From contig JBHGNT010000044.1 of NCBI GenBank assembly GCA_043228905.1, positions 62,001-126,000 of the forward strand: a stretch of 64,000 bases of DNA. The letters run 5' to 3'. How positions within the stretch are numbered: the first letter of the stretch is position 1; every line of letters begins with the position of its first letter. The DNA comes from Azolla caroliniana. Its lineage: Eukaryota; Polypodiophyta. Under the pieces are notes generated by a model. It searched no databases, was not told the origin of the DNA, and worked only from the letters and a program-made list of their open reading frames with translations. The translations under genes and the position numbers were made by a program. Positions 51,601 through 63,920 of this stretch are shown here, one piece after another.

Positions 51601-52346
51601 TATGATATGGAATTAAAAACTCAAGATTTTGAAACTCAGGTCAAGAGACATGAAGAAATTAGCAAAATTGAGGACTGAGTTGAGAAGACCTAGTAGGTAA
51701 AGTAAAATGTTCATACCTGGCTCGTGTGAAATCGGATTTTTGTGTTCAAACATGCGAATCGAAGCTAACAACGCTAGCTATGATATGGAATTAAAAACTC
51801 AAGATTTTGAAACTCAGGTCAAGAGACATGAAGAAATTAGCAAACTTGAGGTGTGAGTTCAGAAGACCAAGTAGGTAAATTAAAATGTTCATAACTGGCT
51901 CGTGTGATATCAGATTTTTGTGTTCAAACATGCGAATCGAAGCTAACAACGCTAGCTATGATATGGAATTAAAAAATCAAGATTTTGAAACTCAGGTAAA
52001 GAGACATGAAGAAATTAGCAAACTTGAGGAGGGAGTTGAGAGGAGCCCTTGAGTAAATTAAAATGTTCATACCTCGCTCGTGTGATATCGGATTTTTGTG
52101 TTCAAACATGCGAATCGAAGCTAACAACGCTAGCTATCATATGGAATTAAAAAATCAAGATTTTGACACTCAAGTCAAGAGACATGAAGAAATTAGCAAA
52201 CTTGAGGAGTGAGTTGAGAACACCTAGTAGGTAAATTAAAATGTTCATACCTGGCTCGTGTGATATCGGATTTTTGTGTTCAAACATGCGAATCGAAGCT
52301 AACAACGCTAGCTATGATATGGAATTAAAAACTCAAGATTTTGAAA
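48606..52346. repeat. 21-monomer (3,741-bp) tandem duplication, copy 1
   Basis: Twenty-one monomers, three of them 179 bp long (near 49202, 50093 and 51172), repeat at +3,741 bp. An internal five-monomer repeat of 891 bp links about 48840-49200 with 49731-50090: gaatgaaaaaatc, gagaggaggccttgag, ttcctacctcgctcgag. Private differences from copy 2 are aagtgttcat near 49745, tagctaaaatt near 50090 and agctgtgat near 50886. Confidence 0.95.
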
Positions 52347-55300
52347 CTCAGGTCAAGAGACATGAAGAAATTAGCAAACTTGAGGACTGAGTTGAGAAGA
52401 CCTAGTAGGTAAATTAAAATGTTCATACGTGGCTCGTGTGATATCGGATTTTTGTGTTCAAACATGCGAATCGAAGCTAACAACGCTAGCTATGATATGG
52501 AATTAAAAACTCAAGATTTTGAAACTCAGGTCAAGAGACATGAAGAAATTAGCAAACTTGAGGAGTGAGTTCAGAAGACCAAGTAGGTAAATTAAAATGT
52601 TCATACCTGGCTCGTGTGATATCGGATTTTTGTGTTCAAACATGCGAATCGAAGCTAACAACGCTAGCTATGATATGGAATGAAAAAATCAAGATTTTGA
52701 AACTCAGGTAAAGAGACATGAAGAAATTAGCAAACTTGAGGAGGGAGTTGAGAGGAGGCCTTGAGTAAATTAAAATGTTCCTACCTCGCTCGAGTGATAT
52801 CAGATTTTTGTGTTCAAACATGCGAATCGAAGCTAACAACGCTAGCTATGATATGAAATTAAAAAATCAAGATTTTGAAACTCAGGTCAAGAGACATGAA
52901 GAAATTAGCAAACTTGAGGAGTGAGTTGAGAACACCTAGTAGGTAAAATTAAAATGTTCATACCTGGCTCGTGTGATATCGGATTTTTGTGTTCAAACAT
53001 GCGAATCGAAGCTAACAACGCTAGCTCTGATATGGAATTAAAAAATCAAGATTTTGAAACTCAGGTAAAGAGACATGAAGAAATTAGCAAACTTGAGGAC
53101 TGAGTTGAGAAGACCTAGTAGGTAAATTAAAATGTTCATACCTGGCTCGTGTGAAATCGGATTTTTGTGTTCAAACATGCGAATCGAAGCTAACAACGCT
53201 AGCTATGATATGAAATTAAAAAATCAAGATTTTGAAACTCAGGTCAAGAGACATGAAGAAATTAGCAAACTTGAGGAGTGAGTTGAGAACACCTAGTAGG
53301 TAAATTAAAATGTTCATACCTGGCTCGTGTGATATCGGATTTTTGTGTTCAAACATGCGAATCGAAGCTAACAACGCTAGCTATGATATGGAATTAAAAA
53401 CTCAAGGTTTTGAAACTCAGGTCAAGAGACATGAAGAAATTAGCAAAGTTGAGGAGTGAGTTCAGAAGACCAAGTAGGTAAATTAAAATGTTCATACCTG
53501 GCTCGTGTGATATCGGATTTTTGTGTTCAAACATGCGAATCGAAGCTAACAACGCTAGCTATGATATGGAATGAAAAAATCAAGATTTTGAAACTCAGGT
53601 AAAGAGACATGAAGAAATTAGCAAACTTGAGGAGGGAGTTGAGAGGAGGCCTTGAGTAAATTAAAATGTTCCTACCTCGCTCGAGTGATATCAGATTTTT
53701 GTGTTCAAACATGCGAATCGAAGCTAACAACGCTAGCTATGATATGAAATTAAAAAATCAAGATTTTGAAACTCAGGTCAAGAGACATGAAGAAATTAGC
53801 AAACTTGAGGAGTGAGTTGAGAACACCTAGTAGGTAAAATTAAAATGTTCATACCTGGCTCGTGTGATATCGGATTTTCGTGTTCAAACATGCGCATCGA
53901 AGCTAACAATGCTAGCTACGATGTGGAATTAAAAAATCAAGATTTTGAAACTCAGGACGAGAGACATGATGAAAATAGAAAACTTGGGGAGGGAGTTGAG
54001 AGGAGCCCTTGAGTAAATTAAAATGTTCATACCTGGCTCGTGTGGTATCGGATTTTTGTGTTCAAACATGCGAATCGAAGCTAACAACGCTAGCTATCAT
54101 ATGGAATTAAGAAATCAAGATTTTGACACTCAAGTCAAGAGAAATGAAGAAATTAGCAAACTTGAGGAGTGAGTTGAGAACACCTAGTAGGTAAATTAAA
54201 ATGTTCATACCTGGCTCGTGTGATATCGGATTTTTGTGTTCAAACATGCGAATCGAAGCTAACAACGCTAGCTATGATATGGAATTAAAAACTCAAGATT
54301 TTGAAACTCAGGTCAAGAGACATGAAGAAATTAGCAAACTTGAGGAGTGAGTTCAGAAGACCAAGTAGGTAAATTAAAATGTTCATACCTGGCTCGTGTG
54401 ATATCGGATTTTTGTGTTCAAACATGCGAATCGAAGCTAACAACGCTAGCTATGATATGGAATTAAAAACTCAAGATTTTGAAACTCAGGTCAAGAGACA
54501 TGAAGAAATTAGCAAACTTGAGGAGTGAGTTCAGAAGACCAAGTAGGTAAATTAAAATGTTCATACCTGGCTCGTGTGATATCGGATTTTTGTGTTCAAA
54601 CATGCGAATCGAAGCTAACAACGCTAGCTCTGATATGGAATTAAAAAATCAAGATTTTGAAACTCAGGTAAAGAGACATGAAGAAATTAGCAAACTTGAG
54701 GAGTGAGTTGAGAAGACCTAGTAGGTAAATTAAAATGTTCATACCTGGCTCGTGTGAAATCGGATTTTTGTGTTCAAACATGCGAATCGAAGCTAACAAC
54801 GCTAGCTATGATATGAAATTAAAAAATCAAGATTTTGAAACTCAGGTCAAGAGACATGAAGAAATTAGCAAACTTGAGGAGTGAGTTGAGAACACCTTGT
54901 AGGTAAAATTAAAATGTTCATACCTGGCTCGTGTGATATCGGATTTTTGTGTTCAAACATGCGCATCGAAGCTAACAATGCTAGCTACGATATCGAATTA
55001 AAAAATCAAGATTTTGAAACTCTGGACGAGAGACATGATGAAAATAGAAAACTTGGGGAGGGAGTTGAGAGGAGCCCTTGAGTAAATTAAAATGTTCATA
55101 CCTGGCTCGTGTGCTATCGGATTTTTGTGTTCAAACATGCGTATCGAAGCTAACAACGCTAGCTATGATATGGAATTAAAAAATCAAGATTTTCAAACTC
55201 AGGTCAAGAGACATGAAGAAATTAGCAAAATTGAGGACTGAGTTGAGAAGACCTAGTAGGTAAAGTAAAATGTTCATACCTGGCTCGTGTGAAATCGGAT

Positions 55301-56087
55301 TTTTGTGTTCAAACATGCGAATCGAAGCTAACAACGCTAGCTATGATATGGAATTAAAAACTCAAGATTTTGAAACTCAGGTCAAGAGACATGAAGAAAT
55401 TAGCAAAATTGAGGACTGAGTTGAGAAGACCTAGTAGGTAAAGTAAAATGTTCATACCTGGCTCGTGTGAAATCGGATTTTTGTGTTCAAACATGCGAAT
55501 CGAAGCTAACAACGCTAGCTATGATATGGAATTAAAAACTCAAGATTTTGAAACTCAGGTCAAGAGACATGAAGAAATTAGCAAACTTGAGGTGTGAGTT
55601 CAGAAGACCAAGTAGGTAAATTAAAATGTTCATAACTGGCTCGTGTGATATCAGATTTTTGTGTTCAAACATGCGAATCGAAGCTAACAACGCTAGCTAT
55701 GATATGGAATTAAAAAATCAAGATTTTGAAACTCAGGTAAAGAGACATGAAGAAATTAGCAAACTTGAGGAGGGAGTTGAGAGGAGCCCTTGAGTAAATT
55801 AAAATGTTCATACCTCGCTCGTGTGATATCGGATTTTTGTGTTCAAACATGCGAATCGAAGCTAACAACGCTAGCTATCATATGGAATTAAAAAATCAAG
55901 ATTTTGAAACTCAGGTCAAGAGACATGAAGAAATTAGCAAACTTGAGGAGTGAGTTGAGAACACCTAGTAGGTAAATTAAAATGTTCATACCTGGCTCGT
56001 GTGATATCGGATTTTTGTGTTCAAACATGCGAATCGAAGCTAACAACGCTAGCTATGATATGGAATTAAAAACTCAAGATTTTGAAA
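52347..56087. repeat. 21-monomer (3,741-bp) tandem duplication, copy 2
   Basis: Copy of the preceding block with the three 179-bp monomers at matching places (near 52942, 53834 and 54903). Differences seen are aaatgttcat near 53486, taggtaaaatt near 53831, agctctgat near 54627, caccttgtagg near 54894 and gattttgaaactcagg near 55900 (copy 1 gattttgacactcaag). Its right end runs straight into class D monomers, unlike the right end of copy 1. Confidence 0.95.
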
Positions 56088-56443
56088 CTCAGGTCAAGAG
56101 ACATGAAGAAATTAGCAAACTTGAGGAGTGAGTTCAGAAGACCAAGTAGGTAAATTAAAATGTTCATACCTGGCTCGTGTGATATCGGATTTTTGTGTTC
56201 AAACATGCGAATCGAAGCTAACAACGCTAGCTATGATATGGAATTAAAAACTCAAGATTTTGAAACTCAGGTCAAGAGACATGAAGAAATTAGCAAACTT
56301 GAGGAGTGAGTTCAGAAGACCAAGTAGGTAAATTAAAATGTTCATACCTGGCTCGTGTGATATCGGATTTTTGTGTTCAAACATGCGAATCGAAGCTAAC
56401 AACGCTAGCTATGATATGGAATTAAAAAATCAAGATTTTGAAA
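55732..56443. repeat. 4-monomer higher-order repeat (712 bp), copy 1
   Basis: Order F' (ctcaggtaaagag, gagaggagccc, tacctcgctcg), B (gagaacacc), D, D. The B monomer here begins gaaactcagg, whereas the other copies have gacactcaag. A third D monomer follows before a class G monomer. Confidence 0.92.
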
Positions 56444-57867
56444 CTCAGGTCAAGAGACATGAAGAAATTAGCAAACTTGAGGAGTGAGTTCAGAAGACCA
56501 AGTAGGTAAATTAAAATGTTCATACCTGGCTCGTGTGATATCGGATTTTTGTGTTCAAACATGCGAATCGAAGCTAACAACGCTAGCTCTGATATGGAAT
56601 TAAAAAATCAAGATTTTGAAACTCAGGTAAAGAGACATGAAGAAATTAGCAAACTTGAGGACTGAGTTGAGAAGACCTAGTAGGTAAATTAAAATGTTCA
56701 TACCTGGCTCGTGTGAAATCGGATTTTTGTGTTCAAACATGCGAATCGAAGCTAACAACGCTAGCTATGATATGGAATTAAAAACTCAAGATTTTGAAAC
56801 TCAGGTCAAGAGACATGAAGAAATTAGCAAAATTGAGGACTGAGTTGAGAAGACCTAGTAGGTAAAGTAAAATGTTCATACCTGGCTCGTGTGAAATCGG
56901 ATTTTTGTGTTCAAACATGCGAATCGAAGCTAACAACGCTAGCTATGATATGGAATTAAAAACTCAAGATTTTGAAACTCAGGTCAAGAGACATGAAGAA
57001 ATTAGCAAACTTGAGGTGTGAGTTCAGAAGACCAAGTAGGTAAATTAAAATGTTCATAACTGGCTCGTGTGATATCGGATTTTTGTGTTCAAACATGCGA
57101 ATCGAAGCTAACAACGCTAGCTATGATATGGAATTAAAAAATCAAGATTTTCAAACTCAGGTCAAGAGACATGAAGAAATTAGCAAAATTGAGGACTGAG
57201 TTGAGAAGACCTAGTAGGTAAAGTAAAATGTTCATACCTGGCTCGTGTGAAATCGGATTTTTGTGTTCAAACATGCGAATCGAAGCTAACAACGCTAGCT
57301 ATGATATGGAATTAAAAACTCAAGATTTTGAAACTCAGGTCAAGAGACATGAAGAAATTAGCAAACTGGAGGTGTGAGTTCAGAAGACCAAGTAGGTAAA
57401 TTAAAATGTTCATAACTGGCTCGTGTGATATCAGATTTTTGTGTTCAAACATGCGAATCGAAGCTAACAACGCTAGCTCTGATATGGAATTAAAAAATCA
57501 AGATTTTGAAACTCAGGTAAAGAGACATGAAGAAATTAGCAAACTTGAGGACTGAGTTGAGAAGACCTAGTAGGTAAATTAAAATGTTCATACCTGGCTC
57601 GTGTGAAATCGGATTTTTGTGTTCAAACATGCGAATCGAAGCTAACAACGCTAGCTGTGATATGAAATTAAAAAATCAAGATTTTGAAACTCAGGTCAAG
57701 AGACATGAAGAAATTAGCAAACTTGAGGTGTGAGTTCAGAAGACCAAGTAGGTAAATTAAAATGTTCATAACTGGCTCGTGTGATATCAGATTTTTGTGT
57801 TCAAACATGCGAATCGAAGCTAACAACGCTAGCTATGATATGGAATTAAAAAATCAAGATTTTGAAA
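56444..57867. repeat. Satellite segment between 4-monomer repeats (8 monomers)
   Basis: A mix of D, G, gtgaaatcgg B-type monomers with aggtaaagtaaaatg, and gaggtgtgagttcag D variants. Adjacent monomers are often near-identical. A private aactggaggtg lies near 57364. No non-satellite sequence. Confidence 0.9.
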
Positions 57868-58579
57868 CTCAGGTAAAGAGACATGAAGAAATTAGCAAAC
57901 TTGAGGAGGGAGTTGAGAGGAGCCCTTGAGTAAATTAAAATGTTCATACCTCGCTCGTGTGATATCGGATTTTTGTGTTCAAACATGCGAATCGAAGCTA
58001 ACAACGCTAGCTATCATATGGAATTAAAAAATCAAGATTTTGACACTCAAGTCAAGAGACATGAAGAAATTAGCAAACTTGAGGAGTGAGTTGAGAACAC
58101 CTAGTAGGTAAATTAAAATGTTCATACCTGGCTCGTGTGATATCGGATTTTTGTGTTCAAACATGCGAATCGAAGCTAACAACGCTAGCTATGATATGGA
58201 ATTAAAAACTCAAGATTTTGAAACTCAGGTCAAGAGACATGAAGAAATTAGCAAACTTGAGGAGTGAGTTCAGAAGACCAAGTAGGTAAATTAAAATGTT
58301 CATACCTGGCTCGTGTGATATCGGATTTTTGTGTTCAAACATGCGAATCGAAGCTAACAACGCTAGCTATGATATGGAATTAAAAACTCAAGATTTTGAA
58401 ACTCAGGTCAAGAGACATGAAGAAATTAGCAAACTTGAGGAGTGAGTTCAGAAGACCAAGTAGGTAAATTAAAATGTTCATAACTGGCTCGTGTGATATC
58501 AGATTTTTGTGTTCAAACATGCGAATCGAAGCTAACAACGCTAGCTATGATATGGAATTAAAAAATCAAGATTTTGAAA
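57868..58579. repeat. 4-monomer higher-order repeat (712 bp), copy 2
   Basis: F', B, D, D, directly followed by another copy at exactly +712 bp. The landmark ctcaggtaaagag stands at 57868 and 58580. Confidence 0.95.
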
Positions 58580-59291
58580 CTCAGGTAAAGAGACATGAAG
58601 AAATTAGCAAACTTGAGGAGGGAGTTGAGAGGAGCCCTTGAGTAAATTAAAATGTTCATACCTCGCTCGTGTGATATCGGATTTTTGTGTTCAAACATGC
58701 GAATCGAAGCTAACAACGCTAGCTATCATATGGAATTAAAAAATCAAGATTTTGACACTCAAGTCAAGAGACATGAAGAAATTAGCAAACTTGAGGAGTG
58801 AGTTGAGAACACCTAGTAGGTAAATTAAAATGTTCATACCTGGCTCGTGTGATATCGGATTTTTGTGTTCAAACATGCGAATCGAAGCTAACAACGCTAG
58901 CTATGATATGGAATTAAAAACTCAAGATTTTGAAACTCAGGTCAAGAGACATGAAGAAATTAGCAAACTTGAGGAGTGAGTTCAGAAGACCAAGTAGGTA
59001 AATTAAAATGTTCATACCTGGCTCGTGTGATATCGGATTTTTGTGTTCAAACATGCGAATCGAAGCTAACAACGCTAGCTATGATATGGAATTAAAAACT
59101 CAAGATTTTGAAACTCAGGTCAAGAGACATGAAGAAATTAGCAAACTTGAGGAGTGAGTTCAGAAGACCAAGTAGGTAAATTAAAATGTTCATACCTGGC
59201 TCGTGTGATATCGGATTTTTGTGTTCAAACATGCGAATCGAAGCTAACAACGCTAGCTATGATATGGAATTAAAAACTCAAGATTTTGAAA
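58580..59291. repeat. 4-monomer higher-order repeat (712 bp), copy 3
   Basis: F', B, D, D in tandem with copy 2. It is followed by an extra D monomer and then a gaggtgtgag variant rather than another F', so the tandem run ends here. Confidence 0.95.
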
Positions 59292-60359
59292 CTCAGGTCA
59301 AGAGACATGAAGAAATTAGCAAACTTGAGGAGTGAGTTCAGAAGACCAAGTAGGTAAATTAAAATGTTCATACCTGGCTCGTGTGATATCGGATTTTTGT
59401 GTTCAAACATGCGAATCGAAGCTAACAACGCTAGCTCTGATATGGAATTAAAAACTCAAGATTTTGAAACTCAGGTCAAGAGACATGAAGAAATTAGCAA
59501 ACTTGAGGTGTGAGTTCAGAAGACCAAGTAGGTAAATTAAAATGGTCATAACTGGCTCGTGTGATATCAGATTTTTGTGTTCAAACATGCGAATCGAAGC
59601 TAACAACGCTAGCTATGATATGGAATTAAAAAATCAAGATTTTGAAACTCAAGTCAAGAGACATGAAGAAATTAGCAAACTTGAGGAGGGAGTTGAGAAC
59701 ACCTAGTAGGTAAATTAAAATGTTCATACCTGGCTCGTGTGATATCGGATTTTTGTGTTCAAACATGCGAATCGAAGCTAACAACGCTAGCTATGATATG
59801 GAATTAAAAAATCAAGATTTTCAAACTCAGGTCAAGAGACATGAAGAAATTAGCAAAATTGAGGACTGAGTTGAGAAGACCTAGTAGGTAAAGTAAAATG
59901 TTCATACCTGGCTCGTGTGAAATCGGATTTTTGTGTTCAAACATGCGAATCGAAGCTAACAACGCTAGCTATGATATGGAATTAAAAAATCAAGATTTTC
60001 AAACTCAGGTCAAGAGACATGAAGAAATTAGCAAAATTGAGGACTGAGTTGAGAAGACCTAGTAGGTAAAGTAAAATGTTCATACCTGGCTCGTGTGAAA
60101 TCGGATTTTTGTGTTCAAACATGCGAATCGAAGCTAACAACGCTAGCTATGATATGGAATTAAAAACTCAAGATTTTGAAACTCAGGTCAAGAGACATGA
60201 AGAAATTAGCAAACTTGAGGAGTGAGTTCAGAAGACCAAGTAGGTAAATTAAAATGTTCATAACTGGCTCGTGTGATATCAGATTTTTGTGTTCAAACAT
60301 GCGAATCGAAGCTAACAACGCTAGCTATGATATGGAATTAAAAAATCAAGATTTTGAAA
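59292..60359. repeat. Satellite segment, 6 monomers including a single-monomer tandem duplicate
   Basis: Two successive monomers near 59826 and 60004 are practically identical (gattttcaaactcagg, gcaaaattgagg, aggtaaagtaaaatg). This is duplication at the one-monomer scale. The rare aaaatggtcataac variant at 59540 recurs near 61855 and 62567. Confidence 0.9.
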
Positions 60360-61071
60360 CTCAGGTAAAGAGACATGAAGAAATTAGCAAACTTGAGGAG
60401 GGAGTTGAGAGGAGCCCTTGAGTAAATTAAAATGTTCATACCTCGCTCGTGTGATATCGGATTTTTGTGTTCAAACATGCGAATCGAAGCTAACAACGCT
60501 AGCTATCATATGGAATTAAAAAATCAAGATTTTGACACTCAAGTCAAGAGACATGAAGAAATTAGCAAACTTGAGGAGTGAGTTGAGAACACCTAGTAGG
60601 TAAATTAAAATGTTCATACCTGGCTCGTGTGATATCGGATTTTTGTGTTCAAACATGCGAATCGAAGCTAACAACGCTAGCTATGATATGGAATTAAAAA
60701 CTCAAGATTTTGAAACTCAGGTCAAGAGACATGAAGAAATTAGCAAACTTGAGGAGTGAGTTCAGAAGACCAAGTAGGTAAATTAAAATGTTCATACCTG
60801 GCTCGTGTGATATCGGATTTTTGTGTTCAAACATGCGAATCGAAGCTAACAACGCTAGCTATGATATGGAATTAAAAACTCAAGATTTTGAAACTCAGGT
60901 CAAGAGACATGAAGAAATTAGCAAACTTGAGGAGTGAGTTCAGAAGACCAAGTAGGTAAATTAAAATGTTCATACCTGGCTCGTGTGATATCGGATTTTT
61001 GTGTTCAAACATGCGAATCGAAGCTAACAACGCTAGCTCTGATATGGAATTAAAAAATCAAGATTTTGAAA
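60360..61071. repeat. 4-monomer higher-order repeat (712 bp), copy 4
   Basis: F' at 60360, B at 60538, D at 60716 and D at 60894, followed by a class G monomer. Exactly 1,780 bp separates its start from copy 3. Confidence 0.94.
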
Positions 61072-63208
61072 CTCAGGTAAAGAGACATGAAGAAATTAGC
61101 AAACTTGAGGACTGAGTTGAGAAGACCTAGTAGGTAAATTAAAATGTTCATACCTGGCTCGTGTGAAATCGGATTTTTGTGTTCAAACATGCGAATCGAA
61201 GCTAACAACGCTAGCTATGATATGAAATTAAAAAATCAAGATTTTGAAACTCAGGTCAAGAGACATGAAGAAATTAGCAAACTTGAGGAGTGAGTTGAGA
61301 ACACCTAGTAGGTAAAATTAAAATGTTCATACCTGGCTCGTGTGATATCGGATTTTTGTGTTCAAACATGCGCATCGAAGCTAACAATGCTAGCTACGAT
61401 ATCGAATTAAAAAATCAAGATTTTGAAACTCTGGACGAGAGACATGATGAAAATAGAAAACTTGGGGAGGGAGTTGAGAGGAGCCCTTGAGTAAATTAAA
61501 ATGTTCATACCTGGCTCGTGTGCTATCGGATTTTTGTGTTCAAACATGCGTATCGAAGCTAACAACGCTAGCTATGATATGGAATTAAAAAATCAAGATT
61601 TTCAAACTCAGGTCAAGAGACATGAAGAAATTAGCAAAATTGAGGACTGAGTTGAGAAGACCTAGTAGGTAAAGTAAAATGTTCATACCTGGCTCGTGTG
61701 AAATCGGATTTTTGTGTTCAAACATGCGAATCGAAGCTAACAACGCTAGCTATGATATGGAATTAAAAACTCAAGATTTTGAAACTCAGGTCAAGAGACA
61801 TGAAGAAATTAGCAAACTTGAGGTGTGAGTTCAGAAGACCAAGTAGGTAAATTAAAATGGTCATAACTGGCTCGTGTGATATCAGATTTTTGTGTTCAAA
61901 CATGCGAATCGAAGCTAACAACGCTAGCTATGATATGGAATTAAAAAATCAAGATTTTGAAACTCAAGTCAAGAGACATGAAGAAATTAGCAAACTTGAG
62001 GAGGGAGTTGAGAACACCTAGTAGGTAAATTAAAATGTTCATACCTGGCTCGTGTGATATCGGATTTTTGTGTTCAAACATGCGAATCGAAGCTAACAAC
62101 GCTAGCTATGATATGGAATTAAAAACTCAAGATTTTGAAACTCAGGTCAAGAGACATGAAGAAATTAGCAAACTTGAGGAGTGAGTTCAGAAGACCAAGT
62201 AGGTAAATTAAAATGTTCATACCTGGCTCGTGTGATATCGGATTTTTGTGTTCAAACATGCGAATCGAAGCTAACAACGCTAGCTATGATATGGAATTAA
62301 AAACTCAAGATTTTGAAACTCAGGTCAAGAGACATGAAGAAATTAGCAAACTTGAGGAGTGAGTTCAGAAGACCAAGTAGGTAAATTAAAATGTTCATAC
62401 CTGGCTCGTGTGATATCGGATTTTTGTGTTCAAACATGCGAATCGAAGCTAACAACGCTAGCTCTGATATGGAATTAAAAACTCAAGATTTTGAAACTCA
62501 GGTCAAGAGACATGAAGAAATTAGCAAACTTGAGGTGTGAGTTCAGAAGACCAAGTAGGTAAATTAAAATGGTCATAACTGGCTCGTGTGATATCAGATT
62601 TTTGTGTTCAAACATGCGAATCGAAGCTAACAACGCTAGCTATCATATGGAATTAAAAAATCAAGATTTTGAAACTCAAGTCAAGAGACATGAAGAAATT
62701 AGCAAACTTGAGGAGGGAGTTGAGAACACCTAGTAGGTAAATTAAAATGTTCATACCTGGCTCGTGTGATATCGGATTTTTGTGTTCAAACATGCGAATC
62801 GAAGCTAACAACGCTAGCTATGATATGGAATTAAAAAATCAAGATTTTCAAACTCAGGTCAAGAGACATGAAGAAATTAGCAAAATTGAGGACTGAGTTG
62901 AGAAGACCTAGTAGGTAAAGTAAAATGTTCATACCTGGCTCGTGTGAAATCGGATTTTTGTGTTCAAACATGCGAATCGAAGCTAACAACGCTAGCTATG
63001 ATATGGAATTAAAAACTCAAGATTTTGAAACTCAGGTCAAGAGACATGAAGAAATTAGCAAACTTGAGGTGTGAGTTCAGAAGACCAAGTAGGTAAATTA
63101 AAATGTTCATAACTGGCTCGTGTGATATCAGATTTTTGTGTTCAAACATGCGAATCGAAGCTAACAACGCTAGCTATGATATGGAATTAAAAAATCAAGA
63201 TTTTGAAA
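61072..63208. repeat. Satellite segment, 12 monomers, partly copied from the 3,741-bp block
   Basis: From about 61072 to 61800 it matches 54663-55391 (offset 6,409), sharing tacgatatcgaatt and gaaactctggacgag, and carries the last 179-bp monomer (near 61312). The aaaatggtcataac variant appears at 61855 and again 712 bp later. Confidence 0.9.
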
Positions 63209-63920
63209 CTCAGGTAAAGAGACATGAAGAAATTAGCAAACTTGAGGAGGGAGTTGAGAGGAGCCCTTGAGTAAATTAAAATGTTCATACCTCGCTCGTG
63301 TGATATCGGATTTTTGTGTTCAAACATGCGAATCGAAGCTAACAACGCTAGCTATCATATGGAATTAAAAAATCAAGATTTTGACACTCAAGTCAAGAGA
63401 CATGAAGAAATTAGCAAACTTGAGGAGTGAGTTGAGAACACCTAGTAGGTAAATTAAAATGTTCATACCTGGCTCGTGTGATATCGGATTTTTGTGTTCA
63501 AACATGCGAATCGAAGCTAACAACGCTAGCTATGATATGGAATTAAAAACTCAAGATTTTGAAACTCAGGTCAAGAGACATGAAGAAATTAGCAAACTTG
63601 AGGAGTGAGTTCAGAAGACCAAGTAGGTAAATTAAAATGTTCATACCTGGCTCGTGTGATATCGGATTTTTGTGTTCAAACATGCGAATCGAAGCTAACA
63701 ACGCTAGCTATGATATGGAATTAAAAACTCAAGATTTTGAAACTCAGGTCAAGAGACATGAAGAAATTAGAAAACTTGAGGAGTGAGTTCAGAAGACCAA
63801 GTAGGTAAATTAAAATGTTCATAACTGGCTCGTGTGATATCAGATTTTTGTGTTCAAACATGCGAATCGAAGCTAACAACGCTAGCTATGATATGGAATT
63901 AAAAAATCAAGATTTTGAAA
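63209..63920. repeat. 4-monomer higher-order repeat (712 bp), copy 5
   Basis: F' at 63209, then B, D, D, with another F' start at 63921. A private gaaattagaaaacttg near 63762 distinguishes the last D monomer. The arrangement suggests further tandem copies beyond the window. Confidence 0.94.
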
